Shown here in pieces: positions 8,108 to 16,246 of a stretch of 64,000 bases of DNA. A program made the position numbers and the translations under genes. The stretch comes from Mesorhizobium neociceri (lineage in GTDB: Bacteria; Pseudomonadota; Alphaproteobacteria; Rhizobiales; Rhizobiaceae), in NCBI RefSeq assembly GCF_013520985.1, contig NZ_JACDTY010000003.1, forward strand, positions 248,001 through 312,000, written 5' to 3'. Each line of letters begins with the position of its first letter. The first letter of the stretch is position 1. Under the pieces are notes generated by a model that saw only the letters and a program-made list of their open reading frames with translations, was not told the DNA's origin and did not search any database.

Positions 8108-8111
8108 TCCT

Positions 8112-9548
8112 TCAATCATCCAATACCCAGGTATCCTTCGTCCCGCCGCCTTGCGAGGAGTTCACCACCAGCGACCCTTCCTTGAGCGCTACCCGGGTCA
8201 AGCCGCCAGGCACGATCTGGATACGGTCGGAGACCAGCACATAGGGCCGAAGATCGACGTGGCGCGGCGACAGGCCCTTTTCAGTCAGGATCGGGCAGGT
8301 CGACAGCGCCAGTGTCGGTTGGGCGATGTAGTTGGAGGGCTTCGCCTGCAGCTTCTTGGCGAAGTCCTGGCATTCCTTCTTGGTCGCTGCCGGGCCGACC
8401 AGCATGCCGTAGCCGCCGGAGCCGTGCACTTCCTTGATGACCAGTTCGTGGATGTGCTCGAGCACATATTTCAGGCTGTCGGCTTCCGAGCAGCGCCAGG
8501 TCGGGATGTTGCCGAGGATCGCCTTGCGGCCGGTGTAGAATTCGACGATCTCGGGCATGTAGGAATAGATCGCCTTGTCGTCGGCGATGCCGGTTCCCGG
8601 CGCGTTGGCGATGGTGATGTTGCCGGCGCGGTAGACGTCCATGATGCCGGGCACGCCAAGGGCCGAGTCCGGCCGGAAGGTCAGCGGGTCGAGGAAGGAA
8701 TCGTCGACCCGCCGGTAAAGCACGTCGATCTGCTTGTAGCCTTCGGTCGTGCGCATGGCGACATGGCCGTCGACGACGCGCAAATCCTGACCTTCTACCA
8801 GCTGCACGCCCATCTGGTCGGCAAGGAAGGCATGTTCGAAATAGGCGGAGTTGAAGCTGCCCGGCGTCAGCACGGCGATGGTCGGCGCGCCCTTGGTGCT
8901 TTGCGGCCGGACTGCGGCCAGCGACTGGCGCAAAAGCTGCGGATAGTTTTCGACCGGCCGCACCTTGATCTGTTGGAACAGCTCGGGGAAGAGCTGCATC
9001 ATCGTCTCGCGGTTCTCCAGCATGTAGGAGACGCCCGACGGCGTGCGCGCATTGTCCTCCAGCACGTAGAACTCGTTCTCCGAGATGCGGACAATATCGA
9101 CGCCGATAATGTGGGTATAGACGCCGGCCGGTGGCCGCACGCCGATCATTTCCGGCAGGAAGGCTTCGTTCCTGGCGATCAGCTCTCTGGGCACACGTCC
9201 GGCGCGCAGGATCTCCTGGCGGTGATAGATGTCGTCGAGGAAAGCGTTCAGCGCCTGCACGCGCTGCTCGATGCCTTGCGTCAGGCGTCGCCATTCATTG
9301 CCGGAGATGATGCGCGGAACGATGTCGAAGGGGATCAGCCGCTCGGAGGCTTCCTGCTCGCCATAGACGGCAAAGGTGATGCCGGTCTTGCGGAAGACGC
9401 GCTCGGCGTCCTGCATTTTCTCGGTAAGCCTGGCCGGGTCCTGCTCCTTCAGCCAGCGGTCGTAAGCCGTATACGGTTTTCTCAGTCCGGAAACTTCCGG
9501 AAGCATTTCATCGAACGCTGCCAATCGCATACTCCCCTGTGACGCCAT
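8112..9548 (-). CDS. Circularly permuted ATP-grasp protein
   Basis: Member of the CP_ATPgrasp (DUF404/DUF407) family, about 478 residues from the chosen start. Signatures include AVYGEQEASERLIPFDIVPRI, YVLEDNARTPSGVSYMLENR, VKEVHGSGGYGMLVGP and RHVDLRPYVLV. ATP-grasp enzymes form carboxylate-amine bonds through an acyl-phosphate, so it probably makes a peptide-like bond; the substrate is unknown. It is the first gene of the Anbu operon. Start: ATG at 9548 (MASQGSMRLAAFDEM) or ATG at 9530; the AGGGGAG near the second is too close, so I keep the first. An in-frame extension to 9656 has no family character and crosses a hairpin. Confidence 0.9.
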   Translation of the reverse strand: MASQGSMRLAAFDEMLPEVSGLRKPYTAYDRWLKEQDPARLTEKMQDAERVFRKTGITFAVYGEQEASERLIPFDIVPRIISGNEWRRLTQGIEQRVQALNAFLDDIYHRQEILRAGRVPRELIARNEAFLPEMIGVRPPAGVYTHIIGVDIVRISENEFYVLEDNARTPSGVSYMLENRETMMQLFPELFQQIKVRPVENYPQLLRQSLAAVRPQSTKGAPTIAVLTPGSFNSAYFEHAFLADQMGVQLVEGQDLRVVDGHVAMRTTEGYKQIDVLYRRVDDSFLDPLTFRPDSALGVPGIMDVYRAGNITIANAPGTGIADDKAIYSYMPEIVEFYTGRKAILGNIPTWRCSEADSLKYVLEHIHELVIKEVHGSGGYGMLVGPAATKKECQDFAKKLQAKPSNYIAQPTLALSTCPILTEKGLSPRHVDLRPYVLVSDRIQIVPGGLTRVALKEGSLVVNSSQGGGTKDTWVLDD

Positions 9549-9618
9549 TTCACTGGCGTCGCGGGAGAAAATCAAGCGCAATCGGTAATTTGAGAGACCT
9601 TGGCAGTCAGTATGTTGC

Positions 9619-9641
9619 GACTGCCCAAAATTCGGGCAGTC
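9619..9641. other. Hairpin upstream of the Anbu operon
   Basis: GACTGCCC (9619-9626), loop AAAATTC, GGGCAGTC (9634-9641): a perfect 8-base-pair stem. It lies after the Lrp-like gene and before the ATP-grasp gene, both read leftward. No T-run follows on the minus strand, so it could be a weak terminator or a leader hairpin of the operon. Confidence 0.55.
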
Positions 9642-9697
9642 GAACCAGGGGTGCAATCAGGCTTTGCCTTGTCGCCGGGCAAGTGCCTGATGTGGCT

Positions 9698-9934
9698 TTA
9701 GAAAGCGCGGAAAGTGACGACCGTGAAGGTGTCCTTGATTCCGGGAATAATCTGCACTTTCTCGTTGACGAAGTGGCCGACATCTTCCTCGTCGTCGACG
9801 TAGAATTTGGCAAGCAGGTCGTAATTGCCGGCGGTCGAGTAGATTTCCGAGGCGATCTCGGCATCGGCGAGCGCGCTGGCGACCTCATAAGATTTGCCCA
9901 GGTCGCACTTTATCTGCATGAAAAACGTCTTCAT
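9698..9934 (-). CDS. Stand-alone Lrp/AsnC ligand-binding domain protein
   Basis: 78 residues consisting only of the RAM/Lrp-AsnC C-terminal domain (MKTFFMQIKCDLGKSYEVA ... GNYDLLAKFYVDDEEDVGHFV ... VQIIPGIKDTFTVVTF). The DNA-binding half found in Lrp regulators is absent. Such proteins form beta-alpha-beta oligomers that bind amino acids or other small molecules and may tune partner Lrp proteins. It is read leftward ahead of the Anbu operon with a hairpin in between. Its ligand is unknown. Confidence 0.88.
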   Translation of the reverse strand: MKTFFMQIKCDLGKSYEVASALADAEIASEIYSTAGNYDLLAKFYVDDEEDVGHFVNEKVQIIPGIKDTFTVVTFRAF

Positions 9935-10002
9935 TGCCGGTCCCGATCAAGCTTCAGCAAACAAGCGGCCCTTGTGGCAGACTGCCGCCCGGCTTTCAAG
10001 CA

Positions 10003-10614
10003 TCAGGCCGAACGTGCCTTGGCAACAGCCTGCCTGAGCTCGGACACCGGCATGCCGCGCCGGTACAGGCTGCCGCCGATAACCAATGCGGGGGTGCCGC
10101 GCAGCTTGAAGGCGGTCGCCTGGCTGTCGGTGCGCAAAAGTGCAGCGTCAATGTCGGGTTCACGGATGGCGAGATAGGCACGGACCATCGCCACATCGAC
10201 GCCAACAGACGAAAGGATGTCATTGGTGCGGCGTTCCGAAAGGCCGCGCTGGTTGGTCATCAGCGCATCGACCGCGGCGGTATAGTGCTCGCCGCTCAGC
10301 AGCGCCACGCGGGCGGCATCTCGCGAGACATCGCCGAAGATCGGCCAGTCCTTCATCACCAGCCGGATGCCACTGTCCTCGGCCATCAGCTTCTTCAGTT
10401 CGACGAAGACGAGTTTGCAGATCGGGCACTGGTAGTCGACGAACTCAGCAATGGTGACGTCGCCATCCGGATTGCCGAGCGCTGGAATGGCCGGGTCGAA
10501 GGCGATTTCGGTGACGGTCGGCGCGGTGCTTGCCCAAGCGGGCAAAGGAGCCAGAACTGCAAGGCTTGCCGCGCCCTTCAGCAAACGGCGCCGGTCGATC
10601 GGCCGCTTAGACAT
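10003..10614 (-). CDS. DsbA-family thiol-disulfide oxidoreductase, Tat-type signal
   Basis: 203 residues. The N-terminus KRPIDRRRLLKGAASLAVLAPLPAWAST is a twin-arginine-like signal with an AWA-ST cleavage site, so the protein is periplasmic. The mature part has the thioredoxin-like fold with the active site CPIC in VDYQCPICKLVF and the cis-proline region RGTPALVIGG typical of DsbA/BdbD proteins. It probably oxidises or isomerises disulfides of exported proteins. It is monocistronic by spacing: 68 bases before the Lrp-like gene and divergent from the next gene. Confidence 0.9.
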   Translation of the reverse strand: MSKRPIDRRRLLKGAASLAVLAPLPAWASTAPTVTEIAFDPAIPALGNPDGDVTIAEFVDYQCPICKLVFVELKKLMAEDSGIRLVMKDWPIFGDVSRDAARVALLSGEHYTAAVDALMTNQRGLSERRTNDILSSVGVDVAMVRAYLAIREPDIDAALLRTDSQATAFKLRGTPALVIGGSLYRRGMPVSELRQAVAKARSA

Positions 10615-10810
10615 GGTTCGTCCCCTGGTTGCGCGAACAGGTCCCCACCGTCCCCTTACGATGCGCGCCCCGCCTTAAAGGATGTTTAAGCATGATCTTG
10701 TGGCCCTTGCGTGGCGAATCTTTGCGGCTGCTGAAACCGTGAGGCCACGCCAAGCGTATGGTATGATGCATCCTTGGACAGCTTTTGTTGGGGGACAATG
10801 GAGACAGGCC

Positions 10811-11239
10811 ATGCGCCGTATCGCATTCGCAGTCGTTTCATTGCTGTTCGCGTCAACCCTGTTCGTCTCGGCGGCCCGTGCCGGCGACGCCGAAGTCAAA
10901 GCCGGCCAGGCCGTCATCGATGGTCAGTTGAAGGCGCTTATCGCCAATGACGGCGCCAAGGCTTACAGTTTCGCCGCTCCAAACGTGAAGCAGATTTTCC
11001 CGACCGTCGACGCCTTCATGAACATGGTCACCAACGGCTATCCGCCGGTGCGCCAGCCGCAAAGCTATTCCTTCGGCAAGGTCGAGCAGATACGCCCGGG
11101 TTCGATTATCCAGCAGGTGCTGATCGTCGGTCCCGACGGCAAGAACTACGAGGCCGTCTACACGCTGCAGCAGCAGCCTGATGGCAGTTTTCAGATCACG
11201 GGATGCAGCTTGCGGGCGTCGAATTTGCTGAGCACCTGA
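10811..11239 (+). CDS. Secreted DUF4864-type protein
   Basis: 142 residues starting with a clear Sec signal (MRRIAFAVVSLLFASTLFVSAARA, cut before GDAEV). The mature part (IDGQLKALIANDGAKAYSFAAPNVKQIFPTVDAFMNMV ... GPDGKNYEAVYTLQQQPDGSFQITGC) is like the DUF4864 family of small periplasmic proteins with an NTF2-like look. I choose ATG at 10811 because GGAGA lies about 7 bases before it and it begins the signal peptide; upstream in-frame codons would add a non-signal tail. It converges on tgt with 7 bases between the stops. Function unknown. Confidence 0.82.
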   Translation: MRRIAFAVVSLLFASTLFVSAARAGDAEVKAGQAVIDGQLKALIANDGAKAYSFAAPNVKQIFPTVDAFMNMVTNGYPPVRQPQSYSFGKVEQIRPGSIIQQVLIVGPDGKNYEAVYTLQQQPDGSFQITGCSLRASNLLST

Positions 11240-11246
11240 GGCCCGG

Positions 11247-12377
11247 TTAAATCACCGGAATATCGCCTCTCGCCCAGCCTTCACTGATCTCCGCTGTGCG
11301 AGTTTCGAAGGCCTGTGCTTCAATCGCGGCGCGAATGTCCTGCATCAACTTCTGATAGTAGGACAGGTTGTTCCAGGTCAGCAGCATGGCGCCTAGCGCC
11401 TCCTGCGAACGCACGAGATGGTGCAGATAGGCGCGTGAATAATCCCGCGCGGCCGGGCAGTCGCTCTCCTCGTCCAGCGGCCGAGGATCGTCGGCATGGC
11501 GAGCATTCCTGAGATTGACCTTGCCGCGCCTGGTGTAGGCAAGGCCATGGCGGCCGGCGCGCGTCGGCATCACGCAATCGAACATGTCGATGCCGCGCGC
11601 CACCGATTTCACGATGTCGTCCGGCGTGCCGACGCCCATGAGATAGCGCGGCTTGTTGTCAGGCAGTTCCGGACAGGTGATGTCGAGCATATCCAGCATC
11701 ACCGCCTGCGGTTCGCCGACGGCGAGGCCGCCGACCGCATAGCCCTTCAGCTCCATAGCGCTCAGCGCCTGCGCCGAGCGCACCCTGAGAGCCGCGTTGT
11801 CGCCGCCTTGCACAATGCCGAACATCGCCTTGCCCGGCTGGTCGCCGAAGGCCGTCTTGCAACGCTCGGCCCAGCGCAGCGACAATTCCATCGCGCGCTC
11901 GATCTCCTTCAACTCGGCCGGCAGCGCGGTGCATTCGTCGAGCTGCATTTGAATGTCGGAATCGAGCAGTCCCTGGATATCGATCGAGCGCTCCGGCGTC
12001 ATTTCGTACGGCGCGCCGTCAATATGCGAGCGGAAGGTGACGCCCCTTTCGGTCAGTTTCCTGAGTTTCGACAGCGACATCACCTGAAAGCCGCCACTGT
12101 CGGTCAGGATCGGCTGCGGCCAACGGGCGAACTCGTGCAGGCCGCCAAGCCGCGCCACGCGCTCGGCGCCGGGTCGCAGCATCAGATGATAGGTGTTGCC
12201 CAGGATGATGTCGGCGCCGACACCGCGCACCTGGTCCATATACATGGCCTTGACCGTGCCGCCGGTGCCGACCGGCATGAAAGCCGGCGTGCGGATTTCG
12301 CCGCGCGGCATGTCGATGACACCGCGTCGCGCCTTGCCGTCGGTGGCCAGGACCTTGAAAGTGAACGGCTTAGCCAT
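11247..12377 (-). CDS. tgt: Queuine tRNA-ribosyltransferase (Tgt), zinc-ligand-poor variant
   Basis: 376-residue TIM-barrel enzyme that swaps guanine-34 of GUN-anticodon tRNAs for the queuosine precursor preQ1. The nucleophile is D267 in FDCVMPTR, the general acid/base D93 in [10 protein letters not shown], and GGLAVGE (216-222) helps recognise the base. The usual zinc site CxCxxCx25H reads S305-x-C307-x2-A310-x25-N336, so three of four ligands are replaced. The start ATG at 12377 has AAGGAA 5 bases before it; longer in-frame readings lack family character. It overlaps the 89-residue upstream gene by 8 bases, which itself overlaps queA: a leftward queA-small gene-tgt operon. Confidence 0.95.
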   Translation of the reverse strand: MAKPFTFKVLATDGKARRGVIDMPRGEIRTPAFMPVGTGGTVKAMYMDQVRGVGADIILGNTYHLMLRPGAERVARLGGLHEFARWPQPILTDSGGFQVMSLSKLRKLTERGVTFRSHIDGAPYEMTPERSIDIQGLLDSDIQMQLDECTALPAELKEIERAMELSLRWAERCKTAFGDQPGKAMFGIVQGGDNAALRVRSAQALSAMELKGYAVGGLAVGEPQAVMLDMLDITCPELPDNKPRYLMGVGTPDDIVKSVARGIDMFDCVMPTRAGRHGLAYTRRGKVNLRNARHADDPRPLDEESDCPAARDYSRAYLHHLVRSQEALGAMLLTWNNLSYYQKLMQDIRAAIEAQAFETRTAEISEGWARGDIPVI

Positions 12378-12639
12378 TGAATTCCTTGTCATGGACAGGG
12401 GCGCCTGGCGCCTGCCTGTCGAGCGATTGGCGGTACTGGATGCAGCCGCGCATGAATTTTGGCCATGGCGGCACGGCAATCGATGGATCGGTCTTTTCCG
12501 GCAACAGATCCCAGAGAGCAGGGTGATGCCAGCAGAGATCATGGCCGGTCGTATCTCGGTGGGCACGAATGCCGGCTCGCAGTTTCTTCACCTCGGCAAT
12601 CAGGCTTTCGCGATCAAGGGCTTGCAGGTCATCGTCCAT
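12370..12639 (-). CDS. Small hypothetical protein between queA and tgt
   Basis: 89 residues, not a family I can name. The N-terminal half ([29 protein letters not shown]) is a charged helix of coiled-coil character. It is followed by [12 protein letters not shown] and [18 protein letters not shown], with two Cys, two adjacent His and several Trp. It overlaps queA at its start (11 bases) and tgt at its end (8 bases), so it is translationally coupled to both. The context suggests an accessory role near queuosine synthesis or simply cotranscription. Confidence 0.8.
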   Translation of the reverse strand: MDDDLQALDRESLIAEVKKLRAGIRAHRDTTGHDLCWHHPALWDLLPEKTDPSIAVPPWPKFMRGCIQYRQSLDRQAPGAPVHDKEFNG

Positions 12640-13717
12640 CGCTCATCTCCGCTCGATAAAGCAGGCTTGCGTCTCCGTAGGAGTAGAATCTGTAGCTGTT
12701 GTCGATGGCATGCGCATAGGCTGCGCGCATCGTGTCGAGACCGCTGAAGGCCGAAACCAGCATGAACAGCGTCGAACGCGGCAGATGGAAATTGGTCATC
12801 AGTAGGTCGGCGGTGCGGAAGCGATAGCCCGGTGTGATGAAGATGTCGGTCGGGCCGGACCATGCGGCCAGAGTACCGTCCTCACGCGCCGCGCTCTCCA
12901 GCAGGCGCAGCGAGGTGGTGCCGACGGCGATGATGCGCCCGCCCCTCGCCTTGGCAGCATTGAGCGCCTCGGCGGTTGCTTCGCTGACCGAGCCGGTCTC
13001 GGCATGCATCTTGTGATCGGCGGTATCGTCCGCCTTGACTGGCAGGAAGGTGCCGGCGCCGACATGCAGCGTGACGAAGCGGCGTTCGATGCCCTTGGCG
13101 TCGAGCGCGGCAAACAGCTCCGGCGTAAAATGCAGGCCGGCGGTGGGCGCTGCAACCGCGCCCTCCTCCCGGGCGTAGATAGTCTGGTAGTCGGTCAGGT
13201 CGCGCGCATCGTCGTCACGCTTGGAGGCGATGTAGGGCGGCAGCGGGATGTGGCCGACGGCGCGCAGCGCCTCGTCGAGAAACGGGCCGGACAGGTCGAA
13301 GCCAAGCAGCGCTTCGCCGGCCTCGCCCTTCTCGATCACCGTCGCGTCGAGCTGACCGAGGAAGCAGGAATTGCCGTCATGGCCGAAATGGATGCGGTCG
13401 CCGGCAGCGATGCGCTTGCCCGGCCGCATGAAGGCCAACCAGCGATCCGGCGCCATGCGCATGTGCAGTGTCGCCTCGACCTGCGCCTGCACTTCGCCGC
13501 GCCGCCTGATGCCTCTCAGCTGCGCCGGAATGACCTTGGTGTCGTTGAAGACCAGCACATCGCCAGCCCTGAGCAAGGACGGCAAGTCGCGCACCGAGCG
13601 GTCCGAAAGGTCTTCGCCCGGCCTGACCACCAGCATTTTTGCGCTGTCACGCGGCTCCGCCGGGCGCAGCGCGATGCGCTCCTCCGGCAGGTCGAAGTCG
13701 AAGAGGTCGACGCGCAT
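12629..13717 (-). CDS. queA: S-adenosylmethionine:tRNA ribosyltransferase-isomerase
   Basis: 362 residues. QueA transfers and isomerises the ribosyl group of S-adenosylmethionine onto preQ1 in tRNA to give epoxyqueuosine, the step after Tgt. Signatures: [30 protein letters not shown] at the start, [41 protein letters not shown] and [19 protein letters not shown]. Full length. It precedes the small hypothetical gene and tgt with overlaps, and its own ATG shares one base with the TGA of the upstream DMT-type gene (TGATG), so all four may be one transcript. Confidence 0.97.
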   Translation of the reverse strand: MRVDLFDFDLPEERIALRPAEPRDSAKMLVVRPGEDLSDRSVRDLPSLLRAGDVLVFNDTKVIPAQLRGIRRRGEVQAQVEATLHMRMAPDRWLAFMRPGKRIAAGDRIHFGHDGNSCFLGQLDATVIEKGEAGEALLGFDLSGPFLDEALRAVGHIPLPPYIASKRDDDARDLTDYQTIYAREEGAVAAPTAGLHFTPELFAALDAKGIERRFVTLHVGAGTFLPVKADDTADHKMHAETGSVSEATAEALNAAKARGGRIIAVGTTSLRLLESAAREDGTLAAWSGPTDIFITPGYRFRTADLLMTNFHLPRSTLFMLVSAFSGLDTMRAAYAHAIDNSYRFYSYGDASLLYRAEMSDGR

Positions 13718-14166
13718 CAGTAGAGCCGGACGAGCAGCGCTCCGGCCAAGAGCAGCACCGCGCCGGCGATGCGGCCGAGCGAAATCTCGCGCACCGCCAC
13801 GCCGAGGAAGCCGACGCGGTCGATCAGCATGCCGGCCAGCAACTGGCCGGCAACCAGGAACGCCATCAGGGCGGCAGCACCAATGCGCGGCGTTAAGATA
13901 GTCGACAGCGTGACATAGAAGCCGCCGAGCATGCCGCCGACGACGAACAGCCAGGGTGCCGGCGCCTTCCAGTCGAGCGAGATGTCGTTCAATCTCACCA
14001 CCGCGACGGAGATGATGCCGAGCACGATCGCGCCCGACAGGAACGAAAACGCCGCCGCCGCGACTGGGAGCCCCAGGCCGCGCGCCAGCTGCGAATTGAT
14101 CGGTGCCTGAATGGCGATGAAGGCGCCGGACAGGATGCCGAGCAGCGACCAGACCACGCCCATCAT
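13717..14166 (-). CDS. DMT-superfamily membrane protein (DUF606/YdcZ type)
   Basis: 149 residues forming five membrane helices, the size of single DUF606 units that pair to make a transporter. Typical features are the start [30 protein letters not shown] and the segments [29 protein letters not shown] and [17 protein letters not shown]. Substrate unknown; some relatives export small metabolites. Its TGA overlaps the queA ATG by one base, which suggests coupling and raises the possibility of moving a queuosine-related base, though that is only inference. Confidence 0.88.
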   Translation of the reverse strand: MMGVVWSLLGILSGAFIAIQAPINSQLARGLGLPVAAAAFSFLSGAIVLGIISVAVVRLNDISLDWKAPAPWLFVVGGMLGGFYVTLSTILTPRIGAAALMAFLVAGQLLAGMLIDRVGFLGVAVREISLGRIAGAVLLLAGALLVRLY

Positions 14167-14178
14167 CGTCGTTTGCCC

Positions 14179-14691
14179 TTACTTGACGTCGGCCGCGACC
14201 TTCAGCGACACGATCTTGTCGGGATCGACCACCGGCTCGCCGCGCTTGATCTTGTCGACGTTGTCCATGCCTTCAATGACCTGGCCCCAGACCGTGTACT
14301 GGCGGTTGAGGAAGGCGGCATCGTCGAAGCAGATGAAGAACTGCGAGTTGGCCGAGTTCGGGTTCTGCGAACGCGCCATCGAGCAAGTGCCGCGGCCATG
14401 GTTGGCGTTGGAGAACTCCGCCTTCAGGTCCGGCTTTTCCGAACCGCCCATGCCCGCTCGGGAGGGGGCAAAGGTCGGCTTCGAGGAATTGCCGAACTTG
14501 ACGTCGCCGGTCTGCGCCATGAAACCTTCGATGACGCGGTGGAAGACGACGCCGTCATAGGCGCCTTCACGCGCCAGTTCCTTGATGCGGGCGACGTGGC
14601 CGGGGGCCAGTTCAGGGAAAAGTTCGATGACGACCTTGCCCTTGGTCGTTTCCATGATGAGCGCGTTCTCGCGGTCCTTGATCTCAGCCAT
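14179..14691 (-). CDS. ppiB: Cytoplasmic peptidyl-prolyl cis-trans isomerase (cyclophilin)
   Basis: 170 residues, no signal peptide. Cyclophilin core: [17 protein letters not shown] with the catalytic-site Arg-Phe-Met-Gln set, [22 protein letters not shown], and [23 protein letters not shown]. It speeds proline isomerisation during folding. It follows a second, exported cyclophilin gene by 44 bases on the same strand, an arrangement seen in several alphaproteobacteria and likely a tandem duplication with different cell locations. Confidence 0.95.
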   Translation of the reverse strand: MAEIKDRENALIMETTKGKVVIELFPELAPGHVARIKELAREGAYDGVVFHRVIEGFMAQTGDVKFGNSSKPTFAPSRAGMGGSEKPDLKAEFSNANHGRGTCSMARSQNPNSANSQFFICFDDAAFLNRQYTVWGQVIEGMDNVDKIKRGEPVVDPDKIVSLKVAADVK

Positions 14692-14735
14692 GTCGGATAT
14701 CCTTTATCTCAGAAAAACAGATTGATTTGATAGGT

Positions 14736-15323
14736 TTACTTGTCGGCGGCGATGCGCACCTTGATCATGCGGTCGGGGTCGCTGACCGTGCCATTGTCGG
14801 CCTCGTCGCCCTTCTTGATCTTGTCCACCAGCTCCATGCCGCTGACGACATTGCCGACGATGGTGTACTGGCCATCGAGGTTCGGCGCCGGCGCGAACAT
14901 GATGAAGAACTGCGAATTGGCGGAGTTCGGATCCTGCGAGCGGGCCATGCCGAGCGTGCCGCGCTTGTAGTGCTCGCTCTGCGAAAACTCGGCCGGCAGA
15001 TCAGGCAGCTCGGAACCGCCGGTGCCGACGGCCTCGGGGCTGAACCCCTTCTTCATGTTGCCGAACTTGACGTCGCCGGTCTGCGCCATGAAGCCGTCGA
15101 TGACGCGGTGGAAGGCGACGTTGTCGTAAGCGCCTTCGCGCACCAGCTTCTTGATCTGGGCGACGTGCTTGGGCGCGAGGTCGGGCCGCAGGGCGATGGT
15201 GACGTCGCCGTCCTTCAAGCTGATGATCATGGTGTTCTCCGCATCGGCGGCGAAGGCCGAGACGGATGCGGTGACGAGACCGGCAAGCACGACGAGGAAT
15301 GAGGCGAGCTTCTTCAGCTGCAT
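14736..15323 (-). CDS. Exported peptidyl-prolyl cis-trans isomerase (cyclophilin)
   Basis: 195 residues. The first about 25 form a Sec signal (MQLKKLASFLVVLAGLVTASVSAFA, then ADAENT), so the enzyme acts in the periplasm. The core has [39 protein letters not shown] and QYTIVGNVVSGMELVDKIKKGD. The start is ATG at 15323, where GGAG lies 8 bases before and the signal begins; an in-frame extension to 15374 would bury it. It lies between coaD and ppiB, all leftward, 16 bases after coaD, so probably one operon. Confidence 0.93.
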   Translation of the reverse strand: MQLKKLASFLVVLAGLVTASVSAFAADAENTMIISLKDGDVTIALRPDLAPKHVAQIKKLVREGAYDNVAFHRVIDGFMAQTGDVKFGNMKKGFSPEAVGTGGSELPDLPAEFSQSEHYKRGTLGMARSQDPNSANSQFFIMFAPAPNLDGQYTIVGNVVSGMELVDKIKKGDEADNGTVSDPDRMIKVRIAADK

Positions 15324-15339
15324 AGGGATCTCCGAGGGA

Positions 15340-15840
15340 TTATTTAGCAAATTTGGCGGTGAGCGCGCCCGCAACGGCGGCCGGCACGAAGGGACGGATG
15401 TCGCCGCCCATCGAGGCTATCTGGCGCACAAGTGTGGCAGTAATGGTTCTGACTGACGGGCTGGCGGGCAGAAAAACCGTCTGCAGCTCCGGCGCCATGG
15501 TCTCGTTCATGCCTGCCATCTGCATTTCGTAGTCGAGATCGGTGCCGTCACGCAGGCCGCGGATCATGATCGAGGCGCCGTGCTTCCTGGCGGCGTCGAT
15601 GACCAGCCCGTCAAAGGCGACGACCTTGATGCGGCCACCGTCGCGGCCGAATTCGGCCTTGGTCGCGACCTCGATCAGCTTCACCCGTTCCTCGAAGGAA
15701 AACAGCGGCGTCTTGCCGGGATGGGTGCCGATCGCCGCATAAACGGTGTCAGCGACAGCCAATGATGCCTTCAGGACATCGAGGTGGCCGTTGGTCAGCG
15801 GGTCGAAGGAGCCGGCATAAAGAGCGGTGCGTTCGGTCAT
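15340..15840 (-). CDS. coaD: Phosphopantetheine adenylyltransferase
   Basis: 166 residues. CoaD joins ATP and 4'-phosphopantetheine to give dephospho-CoA, the penultimate step of coenzyme A synthesis. Nucleotidyltransferase signatures: [19 protein letters not shown] with the T/HxGH-like [26 protein letters not shown], and a C-terminal S-S/T region ([15 protein letters not shown]). Normal length. First gene of a leftward unit with the two cyclophilins. Confidence 0.97.
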   Translation of the reverse strand: MTERTALYAGSFDPLTNGHLDVLKASLAVADTVYAAIGTHPGKTPLFSFEERVKLIEVATKAEFGRDGGRIKVVAFDGLVIDAARKHGASIMIRGLRDGTDLDYEMQMAGMNETMAPELQTVFLPASPSVRTITATLVRQIASMGGDIRPFVPAAVAGALTAKFAK

Positions 15841-16031
15841 GGCAGGCTTCTAGCGGGGCATTGGACGGAAGGCAAATGCGATTGGAAACATCTACGTGAA
15901 CCTTTTCGCAGACATGAACGACAGATGAATGCCTTGCTCACGAAGACTTCACGCACCGTTCACTAGTTTGCACTTCAGAAGATGAAACCAAAACCCCATC
16001 TAACCGTTGTAAGGCGCAGGAGAACACGCAA

Positions 16032-16175
16032 ATGCTGATCTACATGCTCGCCACCGCAATGACCGTCGCCATGCTGATTGCCACCGCATTCGGGCTGCAT
16101 CAGGAGGCAGAGCGCGTCCGTGTCAGGACAAAGCGCTTCGAAGGCTTCGGCGCTCGCTGGCCCCACCGTCACTAA
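16032..16175 (+). CDS. Small membrane protein, 47 residues
   Basis: Too short for most gene finders, but it has AGGAGA about 10 bases before the ATG, one strong membrane helix (MLIYMLATAMTVAMLIATAFGL) and a basic tail (residues 23-47, ending in ARWPHRH). It stands alone between coaD and gyrA and is followed by a perfect hairpin. Function unknown; likely an inner-membrane peptide. Confidence 0.6.
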   Translation: MLIYMLATAMTVAMLIATAFGLHQEAERVRVRTKRFEGFGARWPHRH

Positions 16176-16200
16176 CGATTTTACCGGCTAAGTCTGATTG

Positions 16201-16221
16201 CGCCGGCCCATAGGGCCGGCG
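16201..16221. terminator. Hairpin between the small membrane protein and gyrA
   Basis: CGCCGGCCC (16201-16209), loop ATA, GGGCCGGCG (16213-16221): a perfect 9-base-pair GC stem in the convergent gap. There is no T-run, so it is a plausible but not classical bidirectional terminator. Confidence 0.6.
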
Positions 16222-16246
16222 TTGCTGTGTCTGAGCCTGTTCGGCC

